24,741 nucleotides of DNA, taken from IMG/VR virus record IMGVR_UViG_3300042398_000128, positions 1-24,741 of that record; one strand, given 5' to 3'. Position 1 is the first letter of the stretch. The number at the start of each line of letters is the position of its first letter. The notes under the pieces are model-generated. The model did no database searches and was not told the origin of the DNA. It saw nothing but the letters and a program-made list of their open reading frames with translations. Position numbers and translations under genes: made by a program. Shown here piece after piece: positions 1 to 6,856 of this stretch. This stretch comes from a virus.

Positions 1-293
1 TGCAACCTCACTTGGATGCGTTGCAGTCTCGTTGTCACTTTCTGGACCTGACAGTTGATACTGAGCGTGACAAAATGTTGCGTATCAAGCAAGTTCACCG
101 CGATGCCGATGGTGGTTTGTTTGCTGACTATGATTTCACTCAGGAACAAACTGATGAAATTATGTCTTTCATTGATGCTAACTGCACTAAATTGCGTGAA
201 GTGTCTTTGCGTATGTGTTTGAAGGTTGCTGACTTGGTTAAGATTTCTGCTAACTGGCGTGAACTCGCTAAGGCAACTTGCATGAAAGGTTAA
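1..293 (+). CDS. AAA+ ATPase, C-terminal part (CobS/MoxR-like?), 5'-truncated by the window edge
   Basis: The reading frame is open to the left edge, so the real start lies outside the window; a TTG at 12 is internal. The visible residues begin with a D-A-L-Q-S-R-C stretch that fits the arginine-finger/sensor region of AAA+ ATPases. The tail holds K-L-R-E-V-S-L-R-M, which resembles the sensor-2 helix of the lid domain. This short lid recalls the CobS/MoxR-like ATPases carried by T4-like phages of aquatic bacteria; it is too short to be the gp44 clamp-loader C-terminus. All seven arginines I counted use CGN codons, unlike the AGA-rich genes downstream, which suggests a strongly expressed gene. 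It ends an operon, with a terminator about 70 bases after the stop. The AAA+ assignment is fairly sure; the subfamily is a guess. Confidence 0.6.
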   Translation, partial: QPHLDALQSRCHFLDLTVDTERDKMLRIKQVHRDADGGLFADYDFTQEQTDEIMSFIDANCTKLREVSLRMCLKVADLVKISANWRELAKATCMKG

Positions 294-363
294 CCCCTGC
301 AGTGTGCGTAGCGGCAATGTCAATAAGTCCGCTTCGATAAGTTTGTCATTGGCTCTTTCTTTT

Positions 364-386
364 GGGGACTTCGGTCCCCTTTTTTT
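364..386 (+). terminator. Rho-independent terminator with a UUCG tetraloop
   Basis: GGGGAC and GTCCCC (364-369 and 374-379) form a 6-bp GC-rich stem closed by the exceptionally stable TTCG loop, followed by seven T. This is a textbook intrinsic terminator. It separates the upstream ATPase operon from the promoter at 397. Confidence 0.95.
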
Positions 387-396
387 GCCTATATAC

Positions 397-425
397 TTGA
401 TTAAGTCTAACGTATTAGCTATAAT
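397..425 (+). promoter_or_regulatory. Sigma70-like promoter for the uvsW operon
   Basis: TTGATT at 397-402 and a perfect TATAAT at 420-425 are separated by exactly 17 bases, directly after the terminator. The expected transcription start, about 7 bases past the -10 box, is 432, which is the A of the first gene's ATG. This predicts an almost leaderless mRNA. It is probably read by host RNA polymerase early in infection. Confidence 0.8.
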
Positions 426-431
426 AGTAGG

Positions 432-1445
432 ATGATACCTGTACAAACAAAAGAACACCTTATCTATTTCATGCAAAGTGGCATGATGCGTTTAAGTAAA
501 TATGACCTTCGATTCGTGCAAAATCTACAGATTCTCGCATTAGAGAAAGCCAGTCTGACTACAAATCAAGTAGCACTGTTTGACAAATTAGTTGACAAAT
601 ATCGTAGGCAATTGCACAAGCATGGATTAACTACAGAACAACTTACTGTATTAAATTGGGATTCAGAAGTTGTACCTAGCGATCCTAAGTTCACAGAAGC
701 ATATGTCACAATTGACAATAGCAATATTCTTTTCAGAAGTCCATTCAATAAAAAATTTGTAGACGCATTCAACAAAGTGCCCAACAATCCTTTCAAATGG
801 ATGAAGGAAAGGAAAGTATATGAGGCATCATATAGTACTCATGCGTTGAAATTGTTACTCAGTATATCACCTGAACACTATCCAGTTGTAAATTATTGCC
901 CAATCACTTCGGGACTATTAAATAGTACTGAACAGTTTAATGCCAAATATTGGTCACCCACTCTAGTAAAAACAAATGGTAATTACTTGATAGCGGCAAC
1001 AAACGTGCATGTTGATAAAGCTATTAATAACTTGCCATTATCAGCCGATGTTGACTGTTTAGTTAACCTATCTATACACGGTATTCGTGTAGATAATGCT
1101 ATAATCAACAATGATCCGTTACTCAAGTTTGCATCAGAGTATGAGACGGAAGTTGATTTCAAAGATGTAGACCAATTGATTACATATCTAAAAGCAATAA
1201 AATGTGATAGTGTGTTAATTACTGGACAGTCATCGATGATGGTTCAATATAGAAGAATACTAACTAACAAACTCAAGGAAGCAGAAATCAATCTTGATGA
1301 AAAAAACTTCTTAGAAATAGGATCTAGAATCAACAATCATGTAAATCCAGTGATGATAAACCTTGCATCTAATATCAACGTTCATGTTGACAAGTTAAAG
1401 AAAATAATTAGAATGAAAAATTCTACACCGGTGGTAGTTAAATGA
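432..1445 (+). CDS. Phage protein with a possible HARP-like segment, partner gene of uvsW
   Basis: A 337-residue protein of unknown function. Residues about 20-65 (L-S-K-Y-D-L-R-F ... T-T-N-Q-V-A-L-F-D-K-L-V-D-K-Y) form a helical module of a kind I recall in phage DNA-replication proteins. Residues about 90-145 (A-Y-V-T-I-D ... L-F-R-S-P-F-N-K-K-F-V-D-A-F, then W-M-K-E-R-K-V-Y and a short helix ending L-L-L-S-I) follow the HARP/SMARCAL1-type pattern found next to annealing-helicase motors. The rest is unrecognised. The gene ends in an ATGA overlap with the UvsW-type helicase, so the two are probably translationally coupled. There is no usable Shine-Dalgarno: AGG directly abuts the ATG, and the promoter position implies a leaderless start. 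A role in DNA remodelling with UvsW is inferred, not shown. Confidence 0.75.
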   Translation: MIPVQTKEHLIYFMQSGMMRLSKYDLRFVQNLQILALEKASLTTNQVALFDKLVDKYRRQLHKHGLTTEQLTVLNWDSEVVPSDPKFTEAYVTIDNSNILFRSPFNKKFVDAFNKVPNNPFKWMKERKVYEASYSTHALKLLLSISPEHYPVVNYCPITSGLLNSTEQFNAKYWSPTLVKTNGNYLIAATNVHVDKAINNLPLSADVDCLVNLSIHGIRVDNAIINNDPLLKFASEYETEVDFKDVDQLITYLKAIKCDSVLITGQSSMMVQYRRILTNKLKEAEINLDEKNFLEIGSRINNHVNPVMINLASNINVHVDKLKKIIRMKNSTPVVVK

Positions 1446-2899
1446 AATCATGTAAAGTAATTGTCAAAGATGAAGTCAACGTCAAGTTAGAGGGCCTAGA
1501 ACTAGGTGATCGTAAGACATTGATGAAGATGTTTGAGTATGAGAAGCCTGGCGCTCGGTATTTGCCAAGTGTCCGACTAGGTCGTTGGAATGGTAAGGTA
1601 AGTTATTTCAGTTTAGGTGGTACAACGTATGTTAATTTACTGCCCCAGATACTACCTCTATTAGATCAAGCTGGGTATGATATTGAGTTGGAAGATTTGC
1701 GTACATATAGCACAGTATTTAATTTCAAACAGATTGAGGAAGACACATTTAGTATGTATAACTGGCCTAAGGGCCATCCTAAAGCAGGTGAGCCTGTAAC
1801 ATTTCGTGACTATCAATTAACAGTAGTCAATGAGTTCTTAGCTAATCCACAATCAATACAAGAAGTTGCTACTGGTGCAGGTAAAACATTAATGACTGCC
1901 GCACTTAGTTACAGTATACAAGACTACGGGCGCAGTATTGTCATTGTTCCTAACAAAAGTCTAGTCGTTCAAACAGAAGCAGACTATATCAATTTGGGAC
2001 TTGATGTTGGTGTATACTTTGGTGATAGAAAAGAATACGGCAAGACACATACTATTTGTACTTGGCAAAGTCTAGGTAACATGTTAAAGAATACTAAATC
2101 AGGCGAAGCAGAAGTATCCATCGGTGAATTCATTGAAGGTGTTGTTTGTGTCATGGTTGACGAAGTACACATGGCAAAAGCTGATGTATTAAAAGAATTA
2201 TTGACTGGGGTAATGAGTCAGATTCCAATTCGCTGGGGTTTAACTGGTACTATCCCCAAAGCAATTTATGAAGCACAAGCATTGTATATCTCTCTTGGGA
2301 ACGTTACGAATAAACTATCAGCAAGTGAATTGCAAGAGAAGGGTGTACTAGCGCAATGTCACGTTAAGATATTACAACTTAAAGATGACGTTGAGTTTAG
2401 CAATTACCAAAGTGAGTTAAAGCATTTATTAGAAAACAAATATAGACTAGATGCGATAGCACAGAGAATTATAGATATCAGTCAGACAGGTAATACACTT
2501 ATCCTAGTTGACAGAGTTAATGCAGGCAAAGAATTAGTAAGTAGAATCCCTGAAAGCGTTTTTGTTTCGGGTGATACTGACATGATGGAAAGAAAGGAAC
2601 AATATGATGAAGTTGCAACTGCTAGTAAAAAGATTATTGTGGCGACTTATGGTGTGGCCGCTGTGGGTATTAATATTCCTAGGATTTTTAATCTGGTTCT
2701 TTTGGAGCCCGGAAAAAGCTTTGTACGGGTTATACAATCTATTGGGCGAGGTATTAGAAAAGCTGAAGACAAGGACTTCGTCCAAATCTGGGACGTAACT
2801 AGTAACTGCAAATTTGCAAAGAGACACCTCACACAACGAAAAGTTTTCTATAAAGAAGCTAACTACCCTTTTGATGTAGAGAAACTAACCTATAAGTGA
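1442..2899 (+). CDS. uvsW: UvsW-type superfamily 2 DNA/RNA-DNA helicase
   Basis: A 485-residue SF2 helicase. The N-terminal ~115 residues match the small UvsW N-domain in size. Motif I is A-T-G-A-G-K-T (143-149), motif II D-E-V-H (240-243), motif III around G-L-T-G-T (266-270), motif V around T-Y-G-V-A-A-V-G-I-N-I (402-412) and motif VI Q-S-I-G-R-G-I-R (432-439). In T4, UvsW unwinds R-loops, branch-migrates recombination intermediates and drives the switch from origin to recombination-dependent replication. Length and motif order fit T4 UvsW (about 500 residues). The start overlaps the upstream stop as ATGA, with GGTGG shortly before it. The DEVH box replaces DEAH, which is common in this family. 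Confidence 0.93.
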   Translation: MKSCKVIVKDEVNVKLEGLELGDRKTLMKMFEYEKPGARYLPSVRLGRWNGKVSYFSLGGTTYVNLLPQILPLLDQAGYDIELEDLRTYSTVFNFKQIEEDTFSMYNWPKGHPKAGEPVTFRDYQLTVVNEFLANPQSIQEVATGAGKTLMTAALSYSIQDYGRSIVIVPNKSLVVQTEADYINLGLDVGVYFGDRKEYGKTHTICTWQSLGNMLKNTKSGEAEVSIGEFIEGVVCVMVDEVHMAKADVLKELLTGVMSQIPIRWGLTGTIPKAIYEAQALYISLGNVTNKLSASELQEKGVLAQCHVKILQLKDDVEFSNYQSELKHLLENKYRLDAIAQRIIDISQTGNTLILVDRVNAGKELVSRIPESVFVSGDTDMMERKEQYDEVATASKKIIVATYGVAAVGINIPRIFNLVLLEPGKSFVRVIQSIGRGIRKAEDKDFVQIWDVTSNCKFAKRHLTQRKVFYKEANYPFDVEKLTYK

Positions 2900-2911
2900 T
2901 ACAATACAAAT

Positions 2912-3412
2912 ATGAGAATTTTAACCCTTGACAATCAATTTTACAATCTGGAGACTCTCCCGGATGAAATTGATGACTTACGTTTTGCGATACTTGACAA
3001 CAGTAATCCAAACAATGTAGACTATCATTATATACCATTAATCTTTTTAGAATCGTTTAACGCGCCTGCACTTGTGTTACGTGTCGGTGATACTACAATC
3101 AAAATGCCGGTAGATTGGCAAATACTGATCGGTGAAAAAGAACACGGTGATTTAGAAACACTGCCCCTGACTAGTATTAATGACAGGGGCTTTAGTGCGT
3201 TTGAGTTTAATCCACTGAGTAGTTTCAGACCTGACTTTTTGCAAATTGAGATTGTAGACATTTACCATGACGTAACTTGGTATGCACCTAGACTAAAGAA
3301 CGGGCAGTTCTTGTGTGTACCTCTAGATGACAGCACTAAACCTAGATGCATTTACTTTGTTAAAGAGATTAGTAGAAATTGTGAGATTGTAGATTATCAA
3401 CAGGCATTCTAA
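2912..3412 (+). CDS. Conserved-looking phage protein of unknown function
   Basis: A 166-residue soluble protein with no signal peptide or membrane segment. It is rich in aromatic and acidic residues and looks mostly beta (for example I-K-M-P-V-D-W-Q-I-L-I-G and W-Y-A-P-R-L-K-N-G-Q-F-L-C-V-P-L near the C-terminus). I do not recognise a catalytic motif. It lies 12 bases after uvsW and shares one base with the following gp62-like gene (TAATG), so it belongs to the replication operon. A TACAAT box (2900-2905) sits 6 bases before the ATG, but no acceptable -35 box is present, so a separate promoter is uncertain. Confidence 0.8.
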   Translation: MRILTLDNQFYNLETLPDEIDDLRFAILDNSNPNNVDYHYIPLIFLESFNAPALVLRVGDTTIKMPVDWQILIGEKEHGDLETLPLTSINDRGFSAFEFNPLSSFRPDFLQIEIVDIYHDVTWYAPRLKNGQFLCVPLDDSTKPRCIYFVKEISRNCEIVDYQQAF

Positions 3413-4008
3413 TGGCAACCAAGAAACCGCAATTAGCTAAAGACGAAAAGTTTGAGAACATTGATGTTGATTTGTTCGATATTCTTGCCGCTATAGACAA
3501 GAAAGATTATGGCTATTACGATAGACTAACAGACGAACAGAAAAAGAAGATCGTGCCTTTCATGTTAACTCACTGGATGAGTGCTATTAAAGGTAGTGAA
3601 GGACTATCACGTTATTATGTGATGAGTACAAATGAGTATGCTAACAAATATTTGTTTGCTGAATTTGTGCAACGTCATCCTAAACTTCAATGGATGATGC
3701 TGTGTAGTGCTAGCCCAGGACTAGGCAAACAATTTCATCAGTGGATCCCTCACATCAGAGACAAAGTTATCAAATACAAAGAGGCAGCGACTCTAAAAGA
3801 AATCAAAGACTACTATACAAAGATTTATCCTAAGGCTGATAGTGAAAGCATTGGCGAGGTATCTAAAGCGTATGTAACAGAACAGAAACGTAAAATGCAT
3901 CTAGGTCAAATCTATCCTCACATGAAGGTAGCTGACTTAGAAGTACTAAATCAGATTGTGTCAGATGAAGATATCGAACAGTACGAAAGAGATAGAGGAA
4001 ACTTCTAA
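3412..4008 (+). CDS. Probable DNA polymerase clamp-loader small subunit (gp62-like)
   Basis: A 198-residue helical protein. Residues about 20-110 (F-D-I-L-A-A-I-D-K-K, then P-F-M-L-T-H-W-M-S, N-E-Y-A-N-K, and K-Q-F-H-Q-W-I) follow the layout of the phage clamp-loader A subunit family: a short N-terminal helix, an xFxxxxxxS segment, a conserved N-E-x-x-N, then a basic F-x-x-W. The C-terminus has the short helical tail (A-D-L-E-V-L-N-Q-I-V) seen in those proteins. T4 gp62 is 187 residues and joins four gp44 ATPases to load the gp45 clamp. The assignment rests on pattern and on neighbours (uvsW upstream). The partner ATPase gp44 and the clamp are not in the window. An unrelated helical protein is the main alternative. 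Confidence 0.55.
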   Translation: MATKKPQLAKDEKFENIDVDLFDILAAIDKKDYGYYDRLTDEQKKKIVPFMLTHWMSAIKGSEGLSRYYVMSTNEYANKYLFAEFVQRHPKLQWMMLCSASPGLGKQFHQWIPHIRDKVIKYKEAATLKEIKDYYTKIYPKADSESIGEVSKAYVTEQKRKMHLGQIYPHMKVADLEVLNQIVSDEDIEQYERDRGNF

Positions 4009-4684
4009 ACCCAAGTATGGGTGTGAGTTTTGCGGTCGCAGTTTTTTGCGTGAGTCAACAGTACTCAAGCACATCTGCGAATATAAACATCGTTGGCTAG
4101 AGAAAGATCGCCAAAGCAATAGATTAGGCTTCCAAGCTTGGTTACAATTCTATAAAAAGAATAGTGCAAGTAAGAAGCAAAAGACCTACGAAGAATTTAT
4201 CAAGAGTGCATATTACACTGCGTTTGTTAAGTTTGGTAATTACTGTGTCGAAGTCAATGCATTGAATGTAAGTAGATATGCTGATTGGTTAGTAAAGAAT
4301 CAAATCAAGATTGATACATGGACATCCGATACAAACTACAACAAGTATTTGATTGAATATTTGCGTATAGAAGATCCACTGGATGCAATTCATCGTAGTG
4401 TTGAAACTACAATTGAGATGGCACAAATTGAAACAATTCAAAGTAGAGACTATTTGCGGTTTGGCAACAGAAACAAAATCTGTTATTCAATCACTACTGG
4501 CAAGATTAGCCCTTGGATGTTGTTTCAGTCTAAGAGTGGTATTGAGTTCATGGATCAACTTGATCCTACACAAGTAAAAATGATTATCGACTACATTGAC
4601 CCTGAGAAGTGGGCACTAAAGTTTCACAGAGAACCAGAGAATGTCAGAACAGTTAAAGAGATTCTCACAGCCGGTGGGTACTAA
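3965..4684 (+). CDS. C2H2 zinc-finger phage protein of unknown function
   Basis: A 239-residue protein starting at ATG 3965, inside the end of the previous gene (44-base overlap). The frame also has a TTG at 3956, but the ATG is preferred. Near the N-terminus is a nearly classical C2H2 finger: C20-x2-C23-x12-H36-x5-H42 with F27 and L34 in about the expected core positions; C38 could substitute as ligand. Residues 60-239 are helical and aromatic-rich with no motif I can name. Such single fingers usually bind nucleic acid or mediate protein contacts. The gene sits between the gp62-like gene and the small-gene cluster, so a role in replication or late transcription is possible but unproven. Confidence 0.75.
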   Translation: MKISNSTKEIEETSKPKYGCEFCGRSFLRESTVLKHICEYKHRWLEKDRQSNRLGFQAWLQFYKKNSASKKQKTYEEFIKSAYYTAFVKFGNYCVEVNALNVSRYADWLVKNQIKIDTWTSDTNYNKYLIEYLRIEDPLDAIHRSVETTIEMAQIETIQSRDYLRFGNRNKICYSITTGKISPWMLFQSKSGIEFMDQLDPTQVKMIIDYIDPEKWALKFHREPENVRTVKEILTAGGY

Positions 4685-4685
4685 A

Positions 4686-4865
4686 GTGCGTATACCTTGG
4701 AAGATGGGTGATACGGTTACCGATTGGAATGAAACCTGTGCACAGGCAATAGAAATGTTTGGATTGCCGGGAGATAAATTTACTACTCAACTAACAGAGG
4801 ATCATCTGGATTTCATTTTCAAAGATGAAAAAGATGCTATAATGTTTGAATTAACATGCGGATGA
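4686..4865 (+). CDS. Small LRW-family protein, first copy
   Basis: Starting at GTG 4686, preceded by GGTGGG at a good ribosome-binding distance, this gives 59 residues. An in-frame ATG at 4641 would add 15 residues but overlap the previous gene by 44 bases. The protein has W-N-E-T-C, then F-G-L-P-G-D, and ends F-I-F-K-D-E-K-D-A-I-M-F-E-L-T-C-G. That ending matches the C-terminal signature of the genes at 5545-7125 (F-x-F-x-x-E-x-D-A-x-x-F-x-L-R-W), with T-C-G in place of R-W. No function is known to me. Confidence 0.7.
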   Translation: MRIPWKMGDTVTDWNETCAQAIEMFGLPGDKFTTQLTEDHLDFIFKDEKDAIMFELTCG

Positions 4866-4868
4866 TCT

Positions 4869-5543
4869 ATGATTAAATTTATTCCAGTACCAATCAGTGA
4901 CCATGATCCCATTCTAGGAAAAGACTTCAATCAGAAGTTTGCTTCTTTTATGAGTAGATACTATGCCCCCTTTCAACAAGATGACCTTGAAATTCAACTA
5001 GCAAAAGAAACTTGGGAATATGGAATATCTAAAAATATACACAATGCAACATGGGTTGGTGCAGGAAAAAATGTTGTTGATGTAACAACACCTATTGCTG
5101 ACTTTGATGTTAAGGGTATTAGTATTCAAAATTTAAATAAGGGATTGACTACAGAGGCTAGCTTCCTACAAAACATCCAAGCAAAGAACGCTAGTTTGTT
5201 TTCCAATTTATTTGCAAGCAAAGACTATCAAGGATTGAAAACCATGTTTGTTGATCCTTACATGGCTAAGATTTCTAAAACAAACAATCTGCATCTTCTT
5301 ACTGTTATACGTGAGAAAGAAACAAAAAAGGTGTACTATTGTTTATTCAAGGTAGAACCTACTACACTAACATCTACTGAGTTTGTAGACCAAATGACAC
5401 CTATCGGTGACTGTTCTGTTACTGTTCCTATGATTGATCCGATGTACGGTAGGACATATCTATACAGCAACAAACGTAGACTGGAAATTAAACTGAATGC
5501 ATCAGGTTTAAGTTCTTTTTTAATATATTCACATAGCTATTAA
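4869..5543 (+). CDS. Phage protein with a possible PD-(D/E)XK nuclease core
   Basis: A 224-residue soluble protein. The segment V-V-D71-V-T-T-P-I-A-D-F-D80-V-K82-G-I-S-I-Q has the arrangement of a restriction-type PD-(D/E)XK site: an acidic residue, a short beta turn, then D-x-K within a hydrophobic strand. It is followed by a T-T-E-A-S-F-L-Q-N helix that could carry the conserved Q/S. The C-terminal half is beta-rich (L-H-L-L-T-V-I-R, K-V-Y-Y-C-L-F-K-V, R-R-L-E-I-K-L) and ends in Y-S-H-S-Y. No methyltransferase is nearby, so a restriction-modification pair is unlikely; host-DNA breakdown or DNA processing would fit a phage. The gene sits inside the small LRW cluster but is not a copy of it. 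The nuclease call is an inference from one motif. Confidence 0.75.
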   Translation: MIKFIPVPISDHDPILGKDFNQKFASFMSRYYAPFQQDDLEIQLAKETWEYGISKNIHNATWVGAGKNVVDVTTPIADFDVKGISIQNLNKGLTTEASFLQNIQAKNASLFSNLFASKDYQGLKTMFVDPYMAKISKTNNLHLLTVIREKETKKVYYCLFKVEPTTLTSTEFVDQMTPIGDCSVTVPMIDPMYGRTYLYSNKRRLEIKLNASGLSSFLIYSHSY

Positions 5544-5544
5544 C

Positions 5545-5961
5545 ATGTTTAGAATCAAAGCTAGAATACGTAAATGGAAAGCTGAACGAAAGCTTGAAAA
5601 AAGTGGTTACCACACCTGGTCACGTTATCGACACAACAGGGATCCTGACGTAGCGAGGTATGCCGATGATGTAGGTAGTTTCTATGAGAGGTATCCCTAC
5701 GTATGTTCCTTTAAGGATTACAGTCATTACGCATTCCAATGTATTTGTGACAATGGACCGTTTGGTGATATCTATGGATACGATGAAATGCGAGTGTGGT
5801 GTGAAGATAAGATTCGATGGAACTATCGCTTAGACATTCATAGAGTCTGGGAAGATGATTACGGTAAAGCAAAATTCGATGATGTTGGTGGTCGAGATAT
5901 AATCTACTTTGCCTTCAAGAACGAAAAAGACTTAACATATTTCTTGTTAAGATGGTCATGA
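5545..5961 (+). CDS. LRW-family protein with a long basic N-terminus
   Basis: A 138-residue protein. The N-terminal 30 residues are strongly basic (R-I-K-A-R-I-R-K-W-K-A-E-R-K), then comes a tyrosine-rich part. The C-terminal half carries the family marks: V-W-C-E-D-K-I near residue 90, and the ending F-A-F-K-N-E-K-D-L-T-Y-F-L-L-R-W-S. It is the longest member of the run, so the extra N-terminal domain may be an added module. Its last codons (AGA TGG TCA TGA) contain a weak ribosome binding site and the start codon of the next gene. Function unknown. Confidence 0.75.
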   Translation: MFRIKARIRKWKAERKLEKSGYHTWSRYRHNRDPDVARYADDVGSFYERYPYVCSFKDYSHYAFQCICDNGPFGDIYGYDEMRVWCEDKIRWNYRLDIHRVWEDDYGKAKFDDVGGRDIIYFAFKNEKDLTYFLLRWS

Positions 5962-6188
5962 AACAGAATGAGTATAGACATTTAGGTCATGAAGTTCTCA
6001 TTCATAAAGACAATCATGTACCAGCCGGACAATGGTGCGAAGAACAACTCGGAAAACGTTGGGAAGCTATTGGCTATAGGTCTGGACGGTGGTGTATGTT
6101 CTGGGCAGGTAGAAATAATTTTGACAAGTATAGATTCTGTTTTGCCACTGAACATGATATGATGTGGTTTAAGCTGAGGTGGTCATGA
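5958..6188 (+). CDS. Small LRW-family protein
   Basis: A 76-residue protein starting at ATG 5958, which overlaps the previous stop as ATGA; an ATG at 5952 would add two residues but has no upstream ribosome binding site. It contains Q-W-C-E-E-Q-L near residue 26 and ends F-C-F-A-T-E-H-D-M-M-W-F-K-L-R-W-S, both typical of the cluster. Tryptophan content is very high (seven). Its terminal CTG AGG TGG TCA codons form a GAGG ribosome binding site for the next gene. Function unknown. Confidence 0.72.
   Translation: MKQNEYRHLGHEVLIHKDNHVPAGQWCEEQLGKRWEAIGYRSGRWCMFWAGRNNFDKYRFCFATEHDMMWFKLRWS
6176..6182 (+). promoter_or_regulatory. Ribosome binding site inside the L-R-W codons
   Basis: GAGGTGG is made by the last base of the Leu codon plus the Arg and Trp codons of the upstream gene's conserved ending. 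It lies two bases before ATG 6185 (core GAGG with a 5-base gap), so it decides the ATG over the in-frame GTG at 6179. Confidence 0.75.
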
Positions 6189-6394
6189 AGATAGTAGTAA
6201 ATGTTGATAACTCAACTGAAGTATGGGCACTGCTTGAAAAACTAAAAGAAAAAAATTTGTACGTGAACAAGGACTTTACTTTTAGGTACATTCCACCTCA
6301 GTGTGATGAAGGTTGGGAAAAAATCCAACGAAAATGTGTAATATTTGATTTTGTTGACGGAAAGAATGCCACATGGTTCTCTCTGATAATATGA
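6185..6394 (+). CDS. Small LRW-family protein, diverged ending
   Basis: A 69-residue protein starting at ATG 6185 (ATGA overlap with the previous stop, GAGG ribosome binding site). The ending I-F-D-F-V-D-G-K-N-A-T-W-F-S-L-I-I aligns with the family signature, but R-W is replaced by I-I and the W-C motif is lost. It is a plausible decayed or specialised copy. It ends in ATGA, shared with the next gene. Confidence 0.68.
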   Translation: MKIVVNVDNSTEVWALLEKLKEKNLYVNKDFTFRYIPPQCDEGWEKIQRKCVIFDFVDGKNATWFSLII

Positions 6395-6633
6395 AATCAT
6401 CCCTTTATGATTGGGTAAGAGGATGGGAAGATGACCATCCATTTTGGCATACGCATGTTATAAATGCTCAAACTGAATCAGATTTAGATAAACTACACAA
6501 AGAAGTAGTATTATGGTTGTATAAAAATATTAATAATCCAGAAAGACATTGCCGTTGGATTAGACTTGACACGAAAGTTAGTGTAAAATTCAGACATGAA
6601 AAAGATTACCTTTGGTTTACGTTGAGTTTTTAA
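6391..6633 (+). CDS. Small LRW-family protein, diverged ending
   Basis: An 80-residue protein; the ATG at 6391 is chosen because it forms an ATGA overlap, while an ATG at 6373 would add six residues encoded inside the previous gene. It is tryptophan-rich (W-V-R-G-W near residue 8) and ends V-K-F-R-H-E-K-D-Y-L-W-F-T-L-S-F, matching the F-x-x-E-K-D-x-x-W-F-x-L core with S-F instead of R-W. The Shine-Dalgarno is weak, so coupled translation is likely. Confidence 0.68.
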   Translation: MKSSLYDWVRGWEDDHPFWHTHVINAQTESDLDKLHKEVVLWLYKNINNPERHCRWIRLDTKVSVKFRHEKDYLWFTLSF

Positions 6634-6634
6634 T

Positions 6635-6856
6635 ATGGTAACAATATATCTACGTGACTTTACAAATGAACATGAAGCTTGGATCGCAAAAAATATAGGT
6701 CCAAGAATGCATTGGATACACAATAGCAGAGGTGGGCAAGGTTGGATAGCAAAGAGAGATTTTCGACCCGGAATAGGAAGTGCTTGGGCTCTTACATTTG
6801 AAGATGATAGACAAGCAACTTTTTTTGGACTGATGTTTTCGGAAGTATTAGCATGA
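6635..6856 (+). CDS. Small LRW-family protein, diverged
   Basis: A 73-residue protein whose ATG follows the previous stop by one base. Residues 10-30 hold an A-W-I-A-K-N-I-G helix comparable to the W-C helix of the others. The ending A-L-T-F-E-D-D-R-Q-A-T-F-F-G-L-M-F matches the family core (F-E-x-D-x-x-A-x-F-F-x-L) and is followed by six extra residues. Those extra codons include GGAAG, a ribosome binding site for the next gene, with which it shares ATGA. Confidence 0.68.
   Translation: MVTIYLRDFTNEHEAWIAKNIGPRMHWIHNSRGGQGWIAKRDFRPGIGSAWALTFEDDRQATFFGLMFSEVLA

Noticed and set aside
310-333. AGCGG/CCGCT inverted repeat between the ATPase gene and its terminator
   Set aside because: Only 5 bp with a 14-base loop, and it shows no tRNA or known RNA shape.
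2900-2905. TACAAT six bases before the ATG at 2912, same distance as in the two leaderless-type promoters
   Set aside because: No acceptable -35 box lies 15-19 bases upstream, so it may be chance in AT-rich DNA.
4838-4843. Perfect TATAAT
   Set aside because: It lies inside coding sequence (D-A-I-M-F) and the -35 region is poor.
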